Origin: UBA6224 sp963800205
Lineage (GTDB): Bacteria > Patescibacteriota > Saccharimonadia > Saccharimonadales > UBA4665
Direction: 5' to 3'
Length of the DNA stretch: 64,000 nucleotides
Assembly: GCA_963800205.1 (NCBI GenBank)
Contig: CAWCZQ010000001.1
Coordinates: 310,001-374,000 of the forward strand
The notes beneath the pieces were generated by a model. The model did not search any database and had not been told where the DNA came from. It worked only from the letters and a program-made list of their open reading frames with translations. This document shows, one piece after another, positions 43,173 through 51,766 of the stretch (position 1 is the first letter of the stretch; every line of letters begins with the position of its first letter). Made by a program: the position numbers and the translations under genes.

Positions 43173-43777
43173 CTAGCTAGGCGGCCACTTCGGTGCTTCT
43201 ACCCTGGCAGGTGTCAGTGACTTGGCATACCAGACCAAGTCCTGGACCGTGGCTGCAAGCGCGGCCTGCGGACCATATGGGTTATCGGCGAGATCTTTGT
43301 GCGAGTTGGCCTTGGTCGTCAATCAGCTCACCGGCTCGGCCAACCAAATAGGTCGCAGTGGGCACGGTAATGCCCTGCAGACCGGGGATGACACCACGGA
43401 GATGGCTGACAGCTTGTGCGCCACCTGTCGACCCGTGCGCTACCAATGCGACTGGCTTTTTAGCCAGCTGAAAATCAACGTAATCAAGGGCGTTCTTGAG
43501 CACAGCCGAATACGAACGGTTGTATTCTGGCGTTACAATCACGTAGCCGTCGGCTTCACTGAGCTTGCTCAAAAACTTCTTAGCGCACGGCGTTTGGCTG
43601 ACGATCGGGGTTATACTGTGGCGACACGGCTTCGTCCAAAAACGGCAGATCGTAATCTTTCAGGTCGACGACTTCTACCTCAGCGTGGCGCTCGACTTCG
43701 TTGGCGACCCAGTGGCCGATCCTATCACTAACGCGTCCAGGTCGGGTGCTGCCGATAATAATTTGTACTTTCATCAA
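43173..43777 (-). pseudogene. NADPH-dependent FMN reductase, two frameshifts
   Basis: Three consecutive frames together spell one ~200-aa flavodoxin-fold reductase: MKVQIIIGSTRPGRVSDRIG (FMN loop) ... QPNAV, then KKFLSKLSEADGYVIVTPEYN ... VAHGSTGGAQAVSHLRG ... IDDQGQL, then HKDLADNPYGPQAALAATVQ to a TAG at 43173. Each join needs the loss of one base (near 43581-43585 and near 43297-43312). Neither lies in a long homopolymer. Active enzymes use NAD(P)H to reduce quinones or azo dyes. The divergent HxlR regulator and operator are intact, so either the gene broke recently or the sequence carries errors. Confidence 0.82.
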
Positions 43778-43799
43778 AGCTACTCCTATGGTATATTTT

Positions 43800-43840
43800 G
43801 TATAGTATTAACATAACTGAGTATAAACCCAATACTATAC
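43800..43840. promoter_or_regulatory. HxlR operator (inverted repeat)
   Basis: GTATAGTATT (43800-43809) and its exact reverse complement AATACTATAC (43831-43840), centres 31 bp apart or about three helical turns. They lie between the divergent reductase and hxlR genes. The right arm overlaps the TATACT box just upstream of the regulator start. HxlR-type dimers often bind such sites and respond to reactive electrophiles. Confidence 0.7.
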
Positions 43841-43851
43841 TTTGTAAAGTA

Positions 43852-44214
43852 ATGAAAACAATCGATCCACAATTAATCACCGCCTACGACACTGAAGCCC
43901 TCGAACCAAAGGTGGGTTGTATAGCCTCTGCCATGCAAATAATTGGTAATAAATGGACGGCGCTGATCCTGCGCGACCTCGTCACCGGCCCAAAGCGGTT
44001 TTGTGAGCTCGAAAAATCAGTCAACGGTATCAATCCGCGTACGCTTAGCCAGCGGCTCGACGACCTCGAATCACACGCTATTATTACCAAGCAAGCCTAC
44101 GCCGAAGTCCCACCGCGCATCGAATACACCCTGACCGCCAAAGGCCAAGACCTCATCCCTGTCCTGCGCAACATGGCCGAATGGGGCAACAAATACTACG
44201 ACGGCAACTGCTAA
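43852..44214 (+). CDS. HxlR-family transcriptional regulator
   Basis: 120 aa from MKTIDPQLITAYD. The HxlR winged helix is clear: CIASAMQIIGNKWTALILRD, GPKRFCELEKSVNGINPRTL, SQRLDDLESHAIITKQAYAE, IEYTLTAKGQDLIPVL. The Cys near the N-terminus (VGC) matches the redox-sensing cysteine of the family. The ATG at 43852 is chosen over an in-frame ATG at 43798 that would lie inside the operator. TATACT ends about 10 nt upstream, so the leader is very short. It is likely to repress the divergent reductase and itself. Confidence 0.88.
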   Translation: MKTIDPQLITAYDTEALEPKVGCIASAMQIIGNKWTALILRDLVTGPKRFCELEKSVNGINPRTLSQRLDDLESHAIITKQAYAEVPPRIEYTLTAKGQDLIPVLRNMAEWGNKYYDGNC

Positions 44215-44294
44215 CAGTAGTCGGCCACCCTCCTATGCTATGCTGGTAAACATAGCTTATGGCTATACATGTCCGTTTATTATAAGGAGGAAGC

Positions 44295-44864
44295 ATGATC
44301 GACCGAATTATCAACGAAGCAACTGGTGCAGTTAAAGCTGCCGTAAATGGAGTGGATGACATTCTGAGTGCTGTAACAGGCACTGTTAAAAACCAAGTTA
44401 TTAACGTACTGCAAGGCGCAGGCGAAATTGGCACAACCGCAGTAGAGGCAGTCGCTTCTGTTGCCGCTGGAGCTGTTAAGGGTGCCGGTACGGTCGGCGC
44501 CAGCGTGACCGACACTGCCGCTAATACTATGAGCGGTGTCGTGAACGGTGTCAGCCAAGTTGGCGGTGACGTGCTCGAAGGTGTCCGTGGTGGTGCTAAA
44601 GGTATTGTCAGTGGCGTAGCAGAAACCGGTGGCGATGTCGGCATGGCGGCTGTAGGCGCCGTACGAGGTGCCATCCAGGCGGCAGGCGATGTCGGTGCTG
44701 ATACTAGCGAAGCTGCTAAGGCCGCTGTAGGTGGTGCTCTCGATGCTGCAACCAGTGTCGGTACTGACGCCGCTGGTACAGTCCGCGATGCCCTGCTCGG
44801 TGCAGCAGAACTACCTCACGACGTTATCGAATCTGCTATCAAAGGCAGCGACGACAATAAATAG
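44295..44864 (+). CDS. Gly/Ala/Val-rich amphipathic repeat protein
   Basis: 189 aa made almost wholly of low-complexity helical repeats with recurring GxV, AAGAVKGAG, GGDV and VxGAxxAA units and evenly spaced Asp/Lys. It resembles LEA-like, phasin-like or apolipoprotein-like amphipathic helices that lie on a membrane or protect proteins during drying. No signal peptide. A consensus Shine-Dalgarno AAGGAGG precedes the ATG, and a strong terminator follows, so it is a single-gene unit meant for strong translation. Function is inference only. Confidence 0.65.
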   Translation: MIDRIINEATGAVKAAVNGVDDILSAVTGTVKNQVINVLQGAGEIGTTAVEAVASVAAGAVKGAGTVGASVTDTAANTMSGVVNGVSQVGGDVLEGVRGGAKGIVSGVAETGGDVGMAAVGAVRGAIQAAGDVGADTSEAAKAAVGGALDAATSVGTDAAGTVRDALLGAAELPHDVIESAIKGSDDNK

Positions 44865-44883
44865 TCCAGGGTCGTTTCTAACA

Positions 44884-44917
44884 AATAACCGCTATCTAAA
44901 TAATAGCGGTTATTTTA
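44884..44917 (+). terminator. Terminator of the Gly/Ala-rich gene
   Basis: A perfect 12-bp stem AATAACCGCTAT/ATAGCGGTTATT with a 7-nt loop, followed by TT. Confidence 0.85.
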
Positions 44918-44940
44918 TTGACTTGATTGTTCACTACTAA

Positions 44941-45348
44941 TTACTTGGTGTCGTTGGTGGGTGCATCCGGCGCATGCCTAAAATCTAATGCACACGAGTT
45001 GATACAGAATCGCATGCCGGTTGGCTGATCGGGCGCATCGTTAAACACATGCCCCAGATGACCACCGCAGTTAGCGCACTGCACTTCCACCCTATCCATA
45101 CCCTGGCTCGGATCGGCAATGAGCCGGACTGCTTCTGTATTAGCCACGTCATAAAAACTTGGCCAGCCGCTGCCGCTATCAAATTTTGTGCCACTTTTGA
45201 ACAGAACTGTTCCGCACGCCGCACAGGTGTAGTCCCCCGTGTCGTGGTTGTGCAGCAGCGCTCCTGTACCCGGTGCTTCGGTGCCTTTTTGGCGCATCAC
45301 GCGGTACTGTTCGGGAGTTAGCTTATCTTTCCATTCGTCATCATTCAT
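44941..45348 (-). CDS. msrB: Peptide methionine sulfoxide reductase B
   Basis: 135 aa. The two zinc CxxC pairs (CAAC, CANC) are intact. Signatures KFDSGSGWPSF and GHLGHVFNDAP and the catalytic Cys in RFCINSCALDF are present; the second Cys of that segment may act in recycling. It reduces the R form of methionine sulfoxide in damaged proteins. The start codon overlaps the gdhA stop by 4 bp (ATGA), so it is coupled to gdhA. Confidence 0.94.
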   Translation of the reverse strand: MNDDEWKDKLTPEQYRVMRQKGTEAPGTGALLHNHDTGDYTCAACGTVLFKSGTKFDSGSGWPSFYDVANTEAVRLIADPSQGMDRVEVQCANCGGHLGHVFNDAPDQPTGMRFCINSCALDFRHAPDAPTNDTK

Positions 45349-46562
45349 GCGTTCTTCTCCTCTGCATTCAAAAGGCGCCTGAGCGCCACGGCAATGGCGG
45401 CCTCTGCCAGCGAATCATACCCGGTTTGGTATTCATCCCAGACCCGCTTGGTGGCCTCGACCAGGTAACGCTCAAGTTCTTTGTTCACTTTGCGTTCAGG
45501 CCACTGCTCGGCCGCTTTATTTTGTTGCCACTCGAGGTAGCTCACCACTACGCCGCCGGCGTTGGCCAAAATATCCGGTACGACGATAATGCCCTGCTCC
45601 GCCAGGTAACTACGCGCTTCGTCACTCACCGGCCCATTCGCCAGTTCGAGCACTATTTTGGCCTGGACCATATGCATGTTGTCTGTGGTAATAACATCGC
45701 CGAGCGCTCCCAGCACCAATACATCGACGTCGGCACTGACAATGTCTTCGGGGCCGATTGGCTTGCCGATAGTAAATGTGCGCAGCTTGTTGCCTTTGCG
45801 CTTAAACGTATCGAGCGCGTGGGCATCCAAGCCACCCTCGAGCGTTGCACCGCCACTGGAATCCGTCGCCGTGGTGAGTACCCAGTTAGGCTCCGTGTCT
45901 TGGGCGATGGTGGCAAAAAACGAGCCGACATTGCCAAAGCCCTGCACCGCGTACGTCAGCGGCCAGGTGTCCCACTTGAGCTCTCGCAGGATTTCGCGCA
46001 GTACGATAACACCGCCGCGACCCGTCGCCGCCTCGCGACCTTTCGAACCGCCCTTGTCGAGTGACTTGCCAGTAAAGCTGGCCTTGCTGGTGTCGCCTGT
46101 CTGCTGCTCGTACTCGTCGACCATCCAATCGATAATGGTTGCATTGGTATTCACGTCTGGCGCTGGAACATCGGTATCAGGCCCGATATGCGGGGTGAGC
46201 TGTCTGGCGAACGCGCGAGCCACTTGCTCGACATGTGCCGGCGATAGCACTCGGGGGTCTATGGCCACGCCACCTTTGGCACCGCCCAGCGGCAAGCCGA
46301 CGGCCGCTGTCTTCAGGCTCATGAGAGTTGCCAATGTGCGCACTTCGTCGAGTGTTACCTGCGGATGAAACCGGACGCCACCTTTGTAGGGGCCGAGTCG
46401 GTTATTGTGCTGTACCCGGATGGCGCGATACTGCTGCCCTTCGACATCGATGGTAAAGTCATGTTCGGCATTAATCGCCAAAAGGCCGTCTACATCAGCC
46501 AGGGGTAATCCTAATTTAGCCGCGACACGATGCACGGTTGCATGTACGTCTTGTAATGCCAT
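45345..46562 (-). CDS. gdhA: Glutamate dehydrogenase
   Basis: 405 aa of the Glu/Leu/Phe/Val dehydrogenase family: GPYKGGVRFHPQVTLDEV, the catalytic-Lys motif LPLGGAKGGVAIDP, DVPAPDVNTN, and a nucleotide-binding domain (VQGFGNVGSFFA). It interconverts glutamate with 2-oxoglutarate and ammonia. Shine-Dalgarno AAGGAGAG precedes the ATG at 46562, rejecting the longer reading. Co-transcribed with msrB. Confidence 0.94.
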   Translation of the reverse strand: MALQDVHATVHRVAAKLGLPLADVDGLLAINAEHDFTIDVEGQQYRAIRVQHNNRLGPYKGGVRFHPQVTLDEVRTLATLMSLKTAAVGLPLGGAKGGVAIDPRVLSPAHVEQVARAFARQLTPHIGPDTDVPAPDVNTNATIIDWMVDEYEQQTGDTSKASFTGKSLDKGGSKGREAATGRGGVIVLREILRELKWDTWPLTYAVQGFGNVGSFFATIAQDTEPNWVLTTATDSSGGATLEGGLDAHALDTFKRKGNKLRTFTIGKPIGPEDIVSADVDVLVLGALGDVITTDNMHMVQAKIVLELANGPVSDEARSYLAEQGIIVVPDILANAGGVVVSYLEWQQNKAAEQWPERKVNKELERYLVEATKRVWDEYQTGYDSLAEAAIAVALRRLLNAEEKNA

Positions 46563-46612
46563 TGCTCTCTCCTTGTGTATTCCATGATACACCCGTCGGA
46601 AAAAGCGTGCAG

Positions 46613-47080
46613 CTACTTGTCTTTTTTGTCGAGCTTATCGAGGCGAAAGAACCGGATAATTAAGTACACCGCACCGATGACGAACAAAAAGTTAATCAGC
46701 CCATACACCACATCACCCCAGCCAAACGAAGCCTGGCGGCCATGCCACGACAACGCAAAGGTGCGATTGCTGAGCTTGGCGCCACCAAACAGCAGGTAAA
46801 ATGCCGGATCAATAAAGTTAGCTATGATCGTTTTGACAACCGCCTGCATTTGCGTTGCCACCACAAAGGCAATCGCCACGCCGATGACGGCTCGCTCGCG
46901 CAAAAACCCGACGAAACCACTGATGGGGTTAGGTTGGTCGCCCACCAAAACGGTAATACCCGGCTTGGAGCCGCGCCGGCTACTCGTAGTGGTCGGCTCG
47001 GTAATGCGAACGTTACCGGCACTGGTAGTGATAACCCGGGTTTGCGTCTGTGGTTTCTTGGTCTTGGGAGATGTTTTCAT
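46613..47080 (-). CDS. mscL: MscL-type mechanosensitive channel with long N-tail
   Basis: 155 aa. Residues ~52-155 match MscL: GFVGFLRERAVIGVAIAFVV (TM1), an outer loop, and VVYGLINFLFVIGAVYLIIR (TM2), then a charged C-terminus (RLDKLDKKDK). MscL opens under membrane tension to release solutes after osmotic downshift, which fits with the trehalose gene in this window. The first ~50 residues are Thr/Lys/Arg-rich, an added cytoplasmic tail not typical of MscL. TACAAT ends 6 nt before the ATG. Confidence 0.85.
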   Translation of the reverse strand: MKTSPKTKKPQTQTRVITTSAGNVRITEPTTTSSRRGSKPGITVLVGDQPNPISGFVGFLRERAVIGVAIAFVVATQMQAVVKTIIANFIDPAFYLLFGGAKLSNRTFALSWHGRQASFGWGDVVYGLINFLFVIGAVYLIIRFFRLDKLDKKDK

Positions 47081-47125
47081 AGCTGGATTGTACCGCCGGA
47101 GAGGTCGATCAACAATAGGCTGCGC

Positions 47126-48796
47126 CTAGAGGCGGTCTGGTGCCGTAATGCCAAGCAGCTCTAGGCCGGAACGTAAGGTGTCGGCGTAGCGACCGACTAG
47201 AGCCAATCTAGTGTCTTGCCGTGGGTCGTCGATGACGCGGTTTTTTTCGTAAAACCGGTTAAACGTTTGGGCGAGTTCATACAGATAGGTGCAGATGTGG
47301 TGGGGCATGAGTTCGTTGGTGGCCCGCTCGACGACTTCGCTGTATTCGGAAATTTTGCGCAGCAGACTGCGTTCGCCCGGTTCGAGTTGCTGCAACGGGT
47401 CGTCAGCGGCTGCCGGCGCTTTCGCCAGTATGCTGCGAGCGCGCGCGTGGGCGTACTGCAGATACGGTCCGCTGTTGCCTTCCAGGCTTACAGATTCGAC
47501 TGGGTCATAGATTATGTCGCCGCCCATCCGGTTCTTCAAAAAGGCGTATTTGACCGCACCGAGTACCGTGTCGGGATTGTCTTGGCCAGTGAGCTTTTGG
47601 TTGGCAGCGGCGGCCACCTCTAGTACATCGACGGCACGCAGAATATTGCCTTTGCGGCTGCTCATTTTGACACCACCGGCCAATTTGACCAGGCCATGCG
47701 TGAGGTGGCTGGTAGCCTGTACGAGCTTTGGCTCAAACTGTTCGACGGCTTTGAGGACCACTGCCATGTATTGCTCTTGCTCGTTACCGGTAATGACGAC
47801 TGATGTATCAAAATGATAGTCCGCCCACTTGGTCATTATCAGGCCAACATCTTTGGCTTCATAGGTAGGAATACCCTCTTTGTTAATAAACACGCGGGTG
47901 TGCAGGCCATACGGCTCGCCGCGAAACACCACTGCACCATCGGATTGTTCAAAAACCCCTTGCTCGAGATGGGCATTGACGGTCTGCAGTCCTAAGTCGG
48001 CCACGCTACTTTCGGGGTAGTATTTTTCAAAATGGCTGCCAATGCTGGCATAAAATGCGTCAAAGTAGTCATAGCTCCACTGCCGGCAGGTCCAATAAAT
48101 TTGTGCGAGGGGCGACTCGTGATCGTCCTGGGCGTGTATCTGATACACCCGTTTGTTCAAGGCCACGATAGCGGCTTTGGCTGCTTCGTCGTCTTCGTAG
48201 GCATTGGTGCCGGCGACGTAGCAGCGCGCCATCCATTCGGACCGTTCAGCCTGGGGTATGTCGGCTAGCTTGGCCGGGTTTTCGCCGTCGAGGTCGTGCA
48301 TTATGGCCCACATCGTTTTGCCGACGTGCATGCCCACGTCACCGCCAAAGTTCACCCGGTGCACATCGGCACCAGCTCGCTCCAGCACATTAGCAATAGC
48401 GTCACCGACCACACTGGTGTACAGATGGCCGGCGTGCAGTACCTTGAACGGATTGGGGTCGGAATATTCGGCCACGACTACCTGACCAGCGAGCGGCTGC
48501 GCCAAGTCTTGAGTAGCTGCCGCAGCCAGAGCCGCATCGCTCACCGACACATTCAAAAACCCGGGGCCAGCGACCGATACAGCCGTAACTACCTCTGGCT
48601 GCTCCGCCTGTAGTCGCTCGGCCAATATAGTGGCAATCTCTCGCGGATTTTTACCCACCTGCTTGCTGAGCTGGAGCGCGACGTTGGTTGCATAATCACC
48701 AAATTGTTCATCCGGCCGAGTCAATTCCACACGAATGTCGAGTGCGAACAGTTCTTGTATCAGCGCGACCAGCGCTAGTTCAATTTGTTGTTTCAT
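47126..48796 (-). CDS. argS: Arginyl-tRNA synthetase
   Basis: 556 aa, usual length. N-terminal additional domain, then the class I HIGH motif as HAGH in DPNPFKVLHAGHLYTS, the KMSKS-like motif VKMSSRKGNI, and a C-terminal DALR anticodon-binding domain (YLYELAQTFNRFYEKNRV). It charges tRNA-Arg. Extended -10 TGG TATAAT ends 7 nt before the ATG. The 3' end of the DUF1361 gene overlaps its first 17 bp. Confidence 0.95.
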   Translation of the reverse strand: MKQQIELALVALIQELFALDIRVELTRPDEQFGDYATNVALQLSKQVGKNPREIATILAERLQAEQPEVVTAVSVAGPGFLNVSVSDAALAAAATQDLAQPLAGQVVVAEYSDPNPFKVLHAGHLYTSVVGDAIANVLERAGADVHRVNFGGDVGMHVGKTMWAIMHDLDGENPAKLADIPQAERSEWMARCYVAGTNAYEDDEAAKAAIVALNKRVYQIHAQDDHESPLAQIYWTCRQWSYDYFDAFYASIGSHFEKYYPESSVADLGLQTVNAHLEQGVFEQSDGAVVFRGEPYGLHTRVFINKEGIPTYEAKDVGLIMTKWADYHFDTSVVITGNEQEQYMAVVLKAVEQFEPKLVQATSHLTHGLVKLAGGVKMSSRKGNILRAVDVLEVAAAANQKLTGQDNPDTVLGAVKYAFLKNRMGGDIIYDPVESVSLEGNSGPYLQYAHARARSILAKAPAAADDPLQQLEPGERSLLRKISEYSEVVERATNELMPHHICTYLYELAQTFNRFYEKNRVIDDPRQDTRLALVGRYADTLRSGLELLGITAPDRL

Positions 48797-49497
48797 CAGG
48801 GGAATTATACCAGACAGACGGGGGCAACGGCCGATGCGCCAGCACCATGAGTCGCCACATCACCACGTACATTCCCATCAGCAGCACAAAAAAGCTCCCT
48901 GCCATCACCACAATTGACCCATATTGACTGGGGTGCAGCAGCCGATCAGATAAGTCAAATAGCAAACCGGCCGGGTTTGCCATGACATCCCAACTATTCC
49001 AGCGCAGATCACGACCAATGTAGATAGCTAGGCTACACAACGCAATAATAATCGCCACGACTGTAAGAGCATTACTGCCCGATATGCGACGACGCAACTG
49101 CTGGTGCACCAGATGGAGACTACTGTACCCCAGTAGCAACCCGGTAAAAATAAACGAGGTAAAGAGTACGGCGGAGCGCACCAGATCAGCCTCGATAAAC
49201 TCCGGCTAGATGAATATAATCCGTCACCATGTAAAAGCTGTTGGGCAAAAATAGCAACCATAGCATGGTCAAAATGAGGGCGGGCCAGCTCGACCACAGC
49301 TTGTAACGCAGTAGTGTTACCAACATGAGCGACAGACCAAAGGGAATCCAAGCTAACACCAGATTCCACGGTAGATACGTATATACCAATTGCCCATTGC
49401 GGTGGACCTCGAGCGCATACAATAGCAAGCTCACCACTGAAGCTAACAGTAGTATCAAGATCAGCTGTATGCCATTAGGTAAGCGAGCAAGCTTCAT
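48780..49497 (-). pseudogene. DUF1361 membrane protein, one frameshift
   Basis: Two frames make one ~235-aa membrane protein. The first (from MKLARLPNG) has helices and the DUF1361 hallmarks YLPWNLVLAWIPF and WLLFLPNSFYMVTDYIHLAG, then stops at 49186. The next frame continues as FIEADLVRSAVLFTSFIFTG with further helices and LRWNSWDVMANP, to 48780. A single extra base near 49200 causes the break. The ATG at 49497 is preferred, since the extended -10 (TGC TATAAT) ends 7 nt before it and overlaps the ATG three codons earlier. Six or seven helices in total. Function of the family is unknown. Confidence 0.78.
48804..48812 (-). promoter_or_regulatory. Extended -10, leaderless argS start
   Basis: The minus strand reads TGG-TATAAT, ending 7 nt before the argS ATG; it lies inside the 3' end of the DUF1361 gene. 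Confidence 0.6.
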
Positions 49498-49504
49498 TGC
49501 CTGC

Positions 49505-49513
49505 ATTATAGCA
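49505..49513 (-). promoter_or_regulatory. Extended -10, leaderless DUF1361 start
   Basis: The minus strand reads TGC-TATAAT, ending 7 nt before the ATG at 49497. It decides between two in-frame ATGs, because the first overlaps the hexamer. Confidence 0.6.
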
Positions 49514-49521
49514 AGGTACGC

Positions 49522-49968
49522 TTACGCGTTGGCGGTTTCGGCGCGTTCGGCAGCCCGCTGCTCGGGCGTTTCGTGGGGGCGAGCGTAGTCGTCTTCGAGG
49601 CGCCAGGTGGTACCTATCTCTGGGGTCGAAGCCTCGACCACATCGCAGTCGGTAATACCTACCAGTCGGTGACGTTGGCCTAACTCTGTCGTAAAGCCGA
49701 CATGTTGCTCAATCTCGCTGGTTATTAATGTGCCGGTGTTATCTTCCCACATGACGGCAGCCTTACCGTTCATAAGCGTCCAGCTCTCTACCTTTTCATC
49801 ATGCAGCTGCAAGCTCAAGCGAGCGCCTTTGTTGATGTGGATAATTTTGAGCATGTAGGGGGCGTCTGGTGGTACCAGGTGTAATTCGTAGCCCCACGGC
49901 TTATCGACTCGCTTCACGTACGAATGAGTCGTAAAGCCAGCGGTGTCAAAATGCGGGACGTCCGCCAT
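49522..49968 (-). CDS. Cupin, mannose-6-phosphate isomerase type II-like
   Basis: 148 aa with one cupin barrel: RVDKPWGYELHLV opening, HINKGARLSLQLHDEKVESW (metal-binding His/His/Glu motif) and GQRHRLVGITDCDVVEASTP as the second motif. This is the C-terminal module of bifunctional mannose-1-P guanylyltransferase/PMI proteins standing alone. It probably handles a phosphosugar isomerisation or senses one. It begins 2 bp after the pgi/pmi stop; GGAG for its translation lies within the end of that gene. The C-terminus is Glu/Ala-rich. Confidence 0.78.
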   Translation of the reverse strand: MADVPHFDTAGFTTHSYVKRVDKPWGYELHLVPPDAPYMLKIIHINKGARLSLQLHDEKVESWTLMNGKAAVMWEDNTGTLITSEIEQHVGFTTELGQRHRLVGITDCDVVEASTPEIGTTWRLEDDYARPHETPEQRAAERAETANA

Positions 49969-49970
49969 AG

Positions 49971-51005
49971 TTATTTCTCCATTTCTTTCTTAAAGGTTTC
50001 TACCAGTTCTACTGGCGCCGGATTGAGACCATTGAGCAAGCCAAGGTACAGGCTGACGAAATCGCCGTAGGCAATGGTCCAGAGAAGTTGCTCCAGTATA
50101 TCATTCCCTTCTGCTTGCACGACGTGAGGGCTCGGCCGCATACCCGACAGCAAACGCTCGCTTATCTCAAAACGTTTTTGGACCCTGTCGTGCTCCAGGC
50201 TACTACGCAAATCAATCACGGCGTATGGCTTGTCGACTGGCTGCTTACTCCAGCCGATAAACTCATTGTGGTTGAACTCGGGGATGGCGCCGGCCCAGGC
50301 AACTTGCTTGGCGTTTTCGTTAAAGCTAATTTTCCACTTATAAGCCGCTGGCCACAGCTTGGGGCCACCATAGACAACTACCGACCGGCCCATGAGCTCG
50401 AGTGCGAGCTGTTTGGCGGGGTTGGATTCGGTCGGTACTGTGGCGGTCCACTGTGCTGTAACGTCTTTGAGATAAGCAGCTGCCCGCGGTAATTCACCGG
50501 CATAGTCGGGGTGGTCAATAACGCCATAATCCTTGACGAGGCTCAGCAGCGCCACCAGATTCGATAGCACTGCGTAGCGTGGTTGTTCGGTTTTGGGCAA
50601 GAGAGCCAAGGGATAACCCTTGTCTTCCGCAATTTTTTGCAGTGCGCCGCCGCCGGTAATTACTACTATTTTGGCGCCGAGATTCTCTGCCTGTTCGAGT
50701 GCACTCAAGGTTTCTTCGGTATTGCCCGAGTAACTGGCCGCCACAAACAAAGTCCGTTCACCCACATACGACGGTACGTCGTAGTTGCGCACAATCTCAA
50801 AGGGTACCCGAAAGCCTGGCCAGGTCGTCGCTACCAATGCCGCCAGCGCCGAACCACCCATGGCACCATACACAATATTGAGCGGCTGAAAGTCAGCATG
50901 CACCCCGGCTTGGAAGCTCAATTCCAGCTGCTGCCACTGTCGTTCTGCTATGCCGAGGGTGTCGGCGGCGTCTCGTTCGTGGATTACCTTAAGATCATCT
51001 AACAT
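49971..51005 (-). CDS. Bifunctional phosphoglucose/phosphomannose isomerase
   Basis: 344 aa with two SIS domains. Sugar-phosphate-binding motifs are GAMGGSALA and ASYSGNTEETLSALE; the C-terminal active-site element is PEFNHNEFIGW. This matches the archaeal-type PGI/PMI family, which interconverts glucose-6-P, fructose-6-P and mannose-6-P and would feed glycolysis, trehalose and surface sugars. Shine-Dalgarno AAGGAG precedes the ATG. First gene of a unit with the cupin. Confidence 0.87.
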   Translation of the reverse strand: MLDDLKVIHERDAADTLGIAERQWQQLELSFQAGVHADFQPLNIVYGAMGGSALAALVATTWPGFRVPFEIVRNYDVPSYVGERTLFVAASYSGNTEETLSALEQAENLGAKIVVITGGGALQKIAEDKGYPLALLPKTEQPRYAVLSNLVALLSLVKDYGVIDHPDYAGELPRAAAYLKDVTAQWTATVPTESNPAKQLALELMGRSVVVYGGPKLWPAAYKWKISFNENAKQVAWAGAIPEFNHNEFIGWSKQPVDKPYAVIDLRSSLEHDRVQKRFEISERLLSGMRPSPHVVQAEGNDILEQLLWTIAYGDFVSLYLGLLNGLNPAPVELVETFKKEMEK

Positions 51006-51082
51006 AAAACTCCTTGTGCTTATTGTCCAGTTGTAGGTAGTATATATAGTATATCGTAAGCAATATCGTTTAGGGGGAACTC

Positions 51083-51544
51083 ATGTTTGGGCACGACGAG
51101 CAACAACAACCGACACAAAATGACACTACAGTAGCACCGGTAGCGACTGATAACGCCGCTCCGGCCACCGACACACAGCCAAGTGCAACGCCAGCCGATA
51201 GCGCGGCCACACCTTTTATAACTGGAAGCGAGCCGTCCTCACCCGCACCTGATAGCGGCACGGATTCGCTCAGCGCAGCCAGCACGCCTGCCGGTAATGA
51301 CGACCTGCTCAACATCAAGCAAAAAGCCCTCAAAGATCTCTCGCCATTGGTTGGACACCTCAATCAAACACCTGAGGAAAAGTTCCGTACCACTATGATG
51401 ATGATTCAGGCTTCCGACGATGAATCACTGATTTCGTCAGCCTACGAAGCCGCTCAAAACATCACCGACGAAAAGGCTCGTGCCCAAGCGCTGCTCGATA
51501 TCATCAACGAAATCAACTACTTTACCCAGCAGCACAATAGCTAA
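51083..51544 (+). CDS. Hypothetical protein with disordered Thr/Ala/Pro N-half
   Basis: 153 aa. Residues 1-75 are low-complexity Thr/Ala/Pro/Asp and likely disordered. Residues ~75-153 form a helical domain (IKQKALKDLSPLVGHLNQTP, EKFRTTMMMIQASDDESLI, ARAQALLDIINEINYF). No family recognised. A Shine-Dalgarno-like AGGGGG lies about 7 nt before the ATG with TATATAGTATAT some 35 bp upstream. It may be a conserved Saccharibacteria protein, judging by composition only. Confidence 0.6.
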   Translation: MFGHDEQQQPTQNDTTVAPVATDNAAPATDTQPSATPADSAATPFITGSEPSSPAPDSGTDSLSAASTPAGNDDLLNIKQKALKDLSPLVGHLNQTPEEKFRTTMMMIQASDDESLISSAYEAAQNITDEKARAQALLDIINEINYFTQQHNS

Positions 51545-51553
51545 TCGCCGAAG

Positions 51554-51766
51554 TTACGGCCTGTCGATAGTTCCCTGACCACTCGTATTGAGATTGTCTT
51601 GTGGTGATTGAATCACGTCCGTCCGCTGTGGTTGCGCGTGTGGATTGCCGGGCTTGGTCTTCCCCCAGACAACAAGCCTAGTCGCTATCACCACTAACAC
51701 AACCAGTAGCAGTCGCTTGCTATTGTCAGCGACACAACACGAGCTTATGATAGGAATACTATGCAT
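51554..51766 (-). CDS. Possible small membrane protein, divergent from sortase
   Basis: A 70-codon frame on the minus strand, MHSIPIISSCCVADNSKRLL, then a hydrophobic helix (LLLVVLVVIATRLVVWG) and a Pro/Gln-rich tail. It fills the otherwise empty 216 bp between the 153-aa gene and the sortase. Its start overlaps the sortase start by 6 bp. No convincing promoter or Shine-Dalgarno supports it. Treat as unproven. Confidence 0.3.
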   Translation of the reverse strand: MHSIPIISSCCVADNSKRLLLVVLVVIATRLVVWGKTKPGNPHAQPQRTDVIQSPQDNLNTSGQGTIDRP

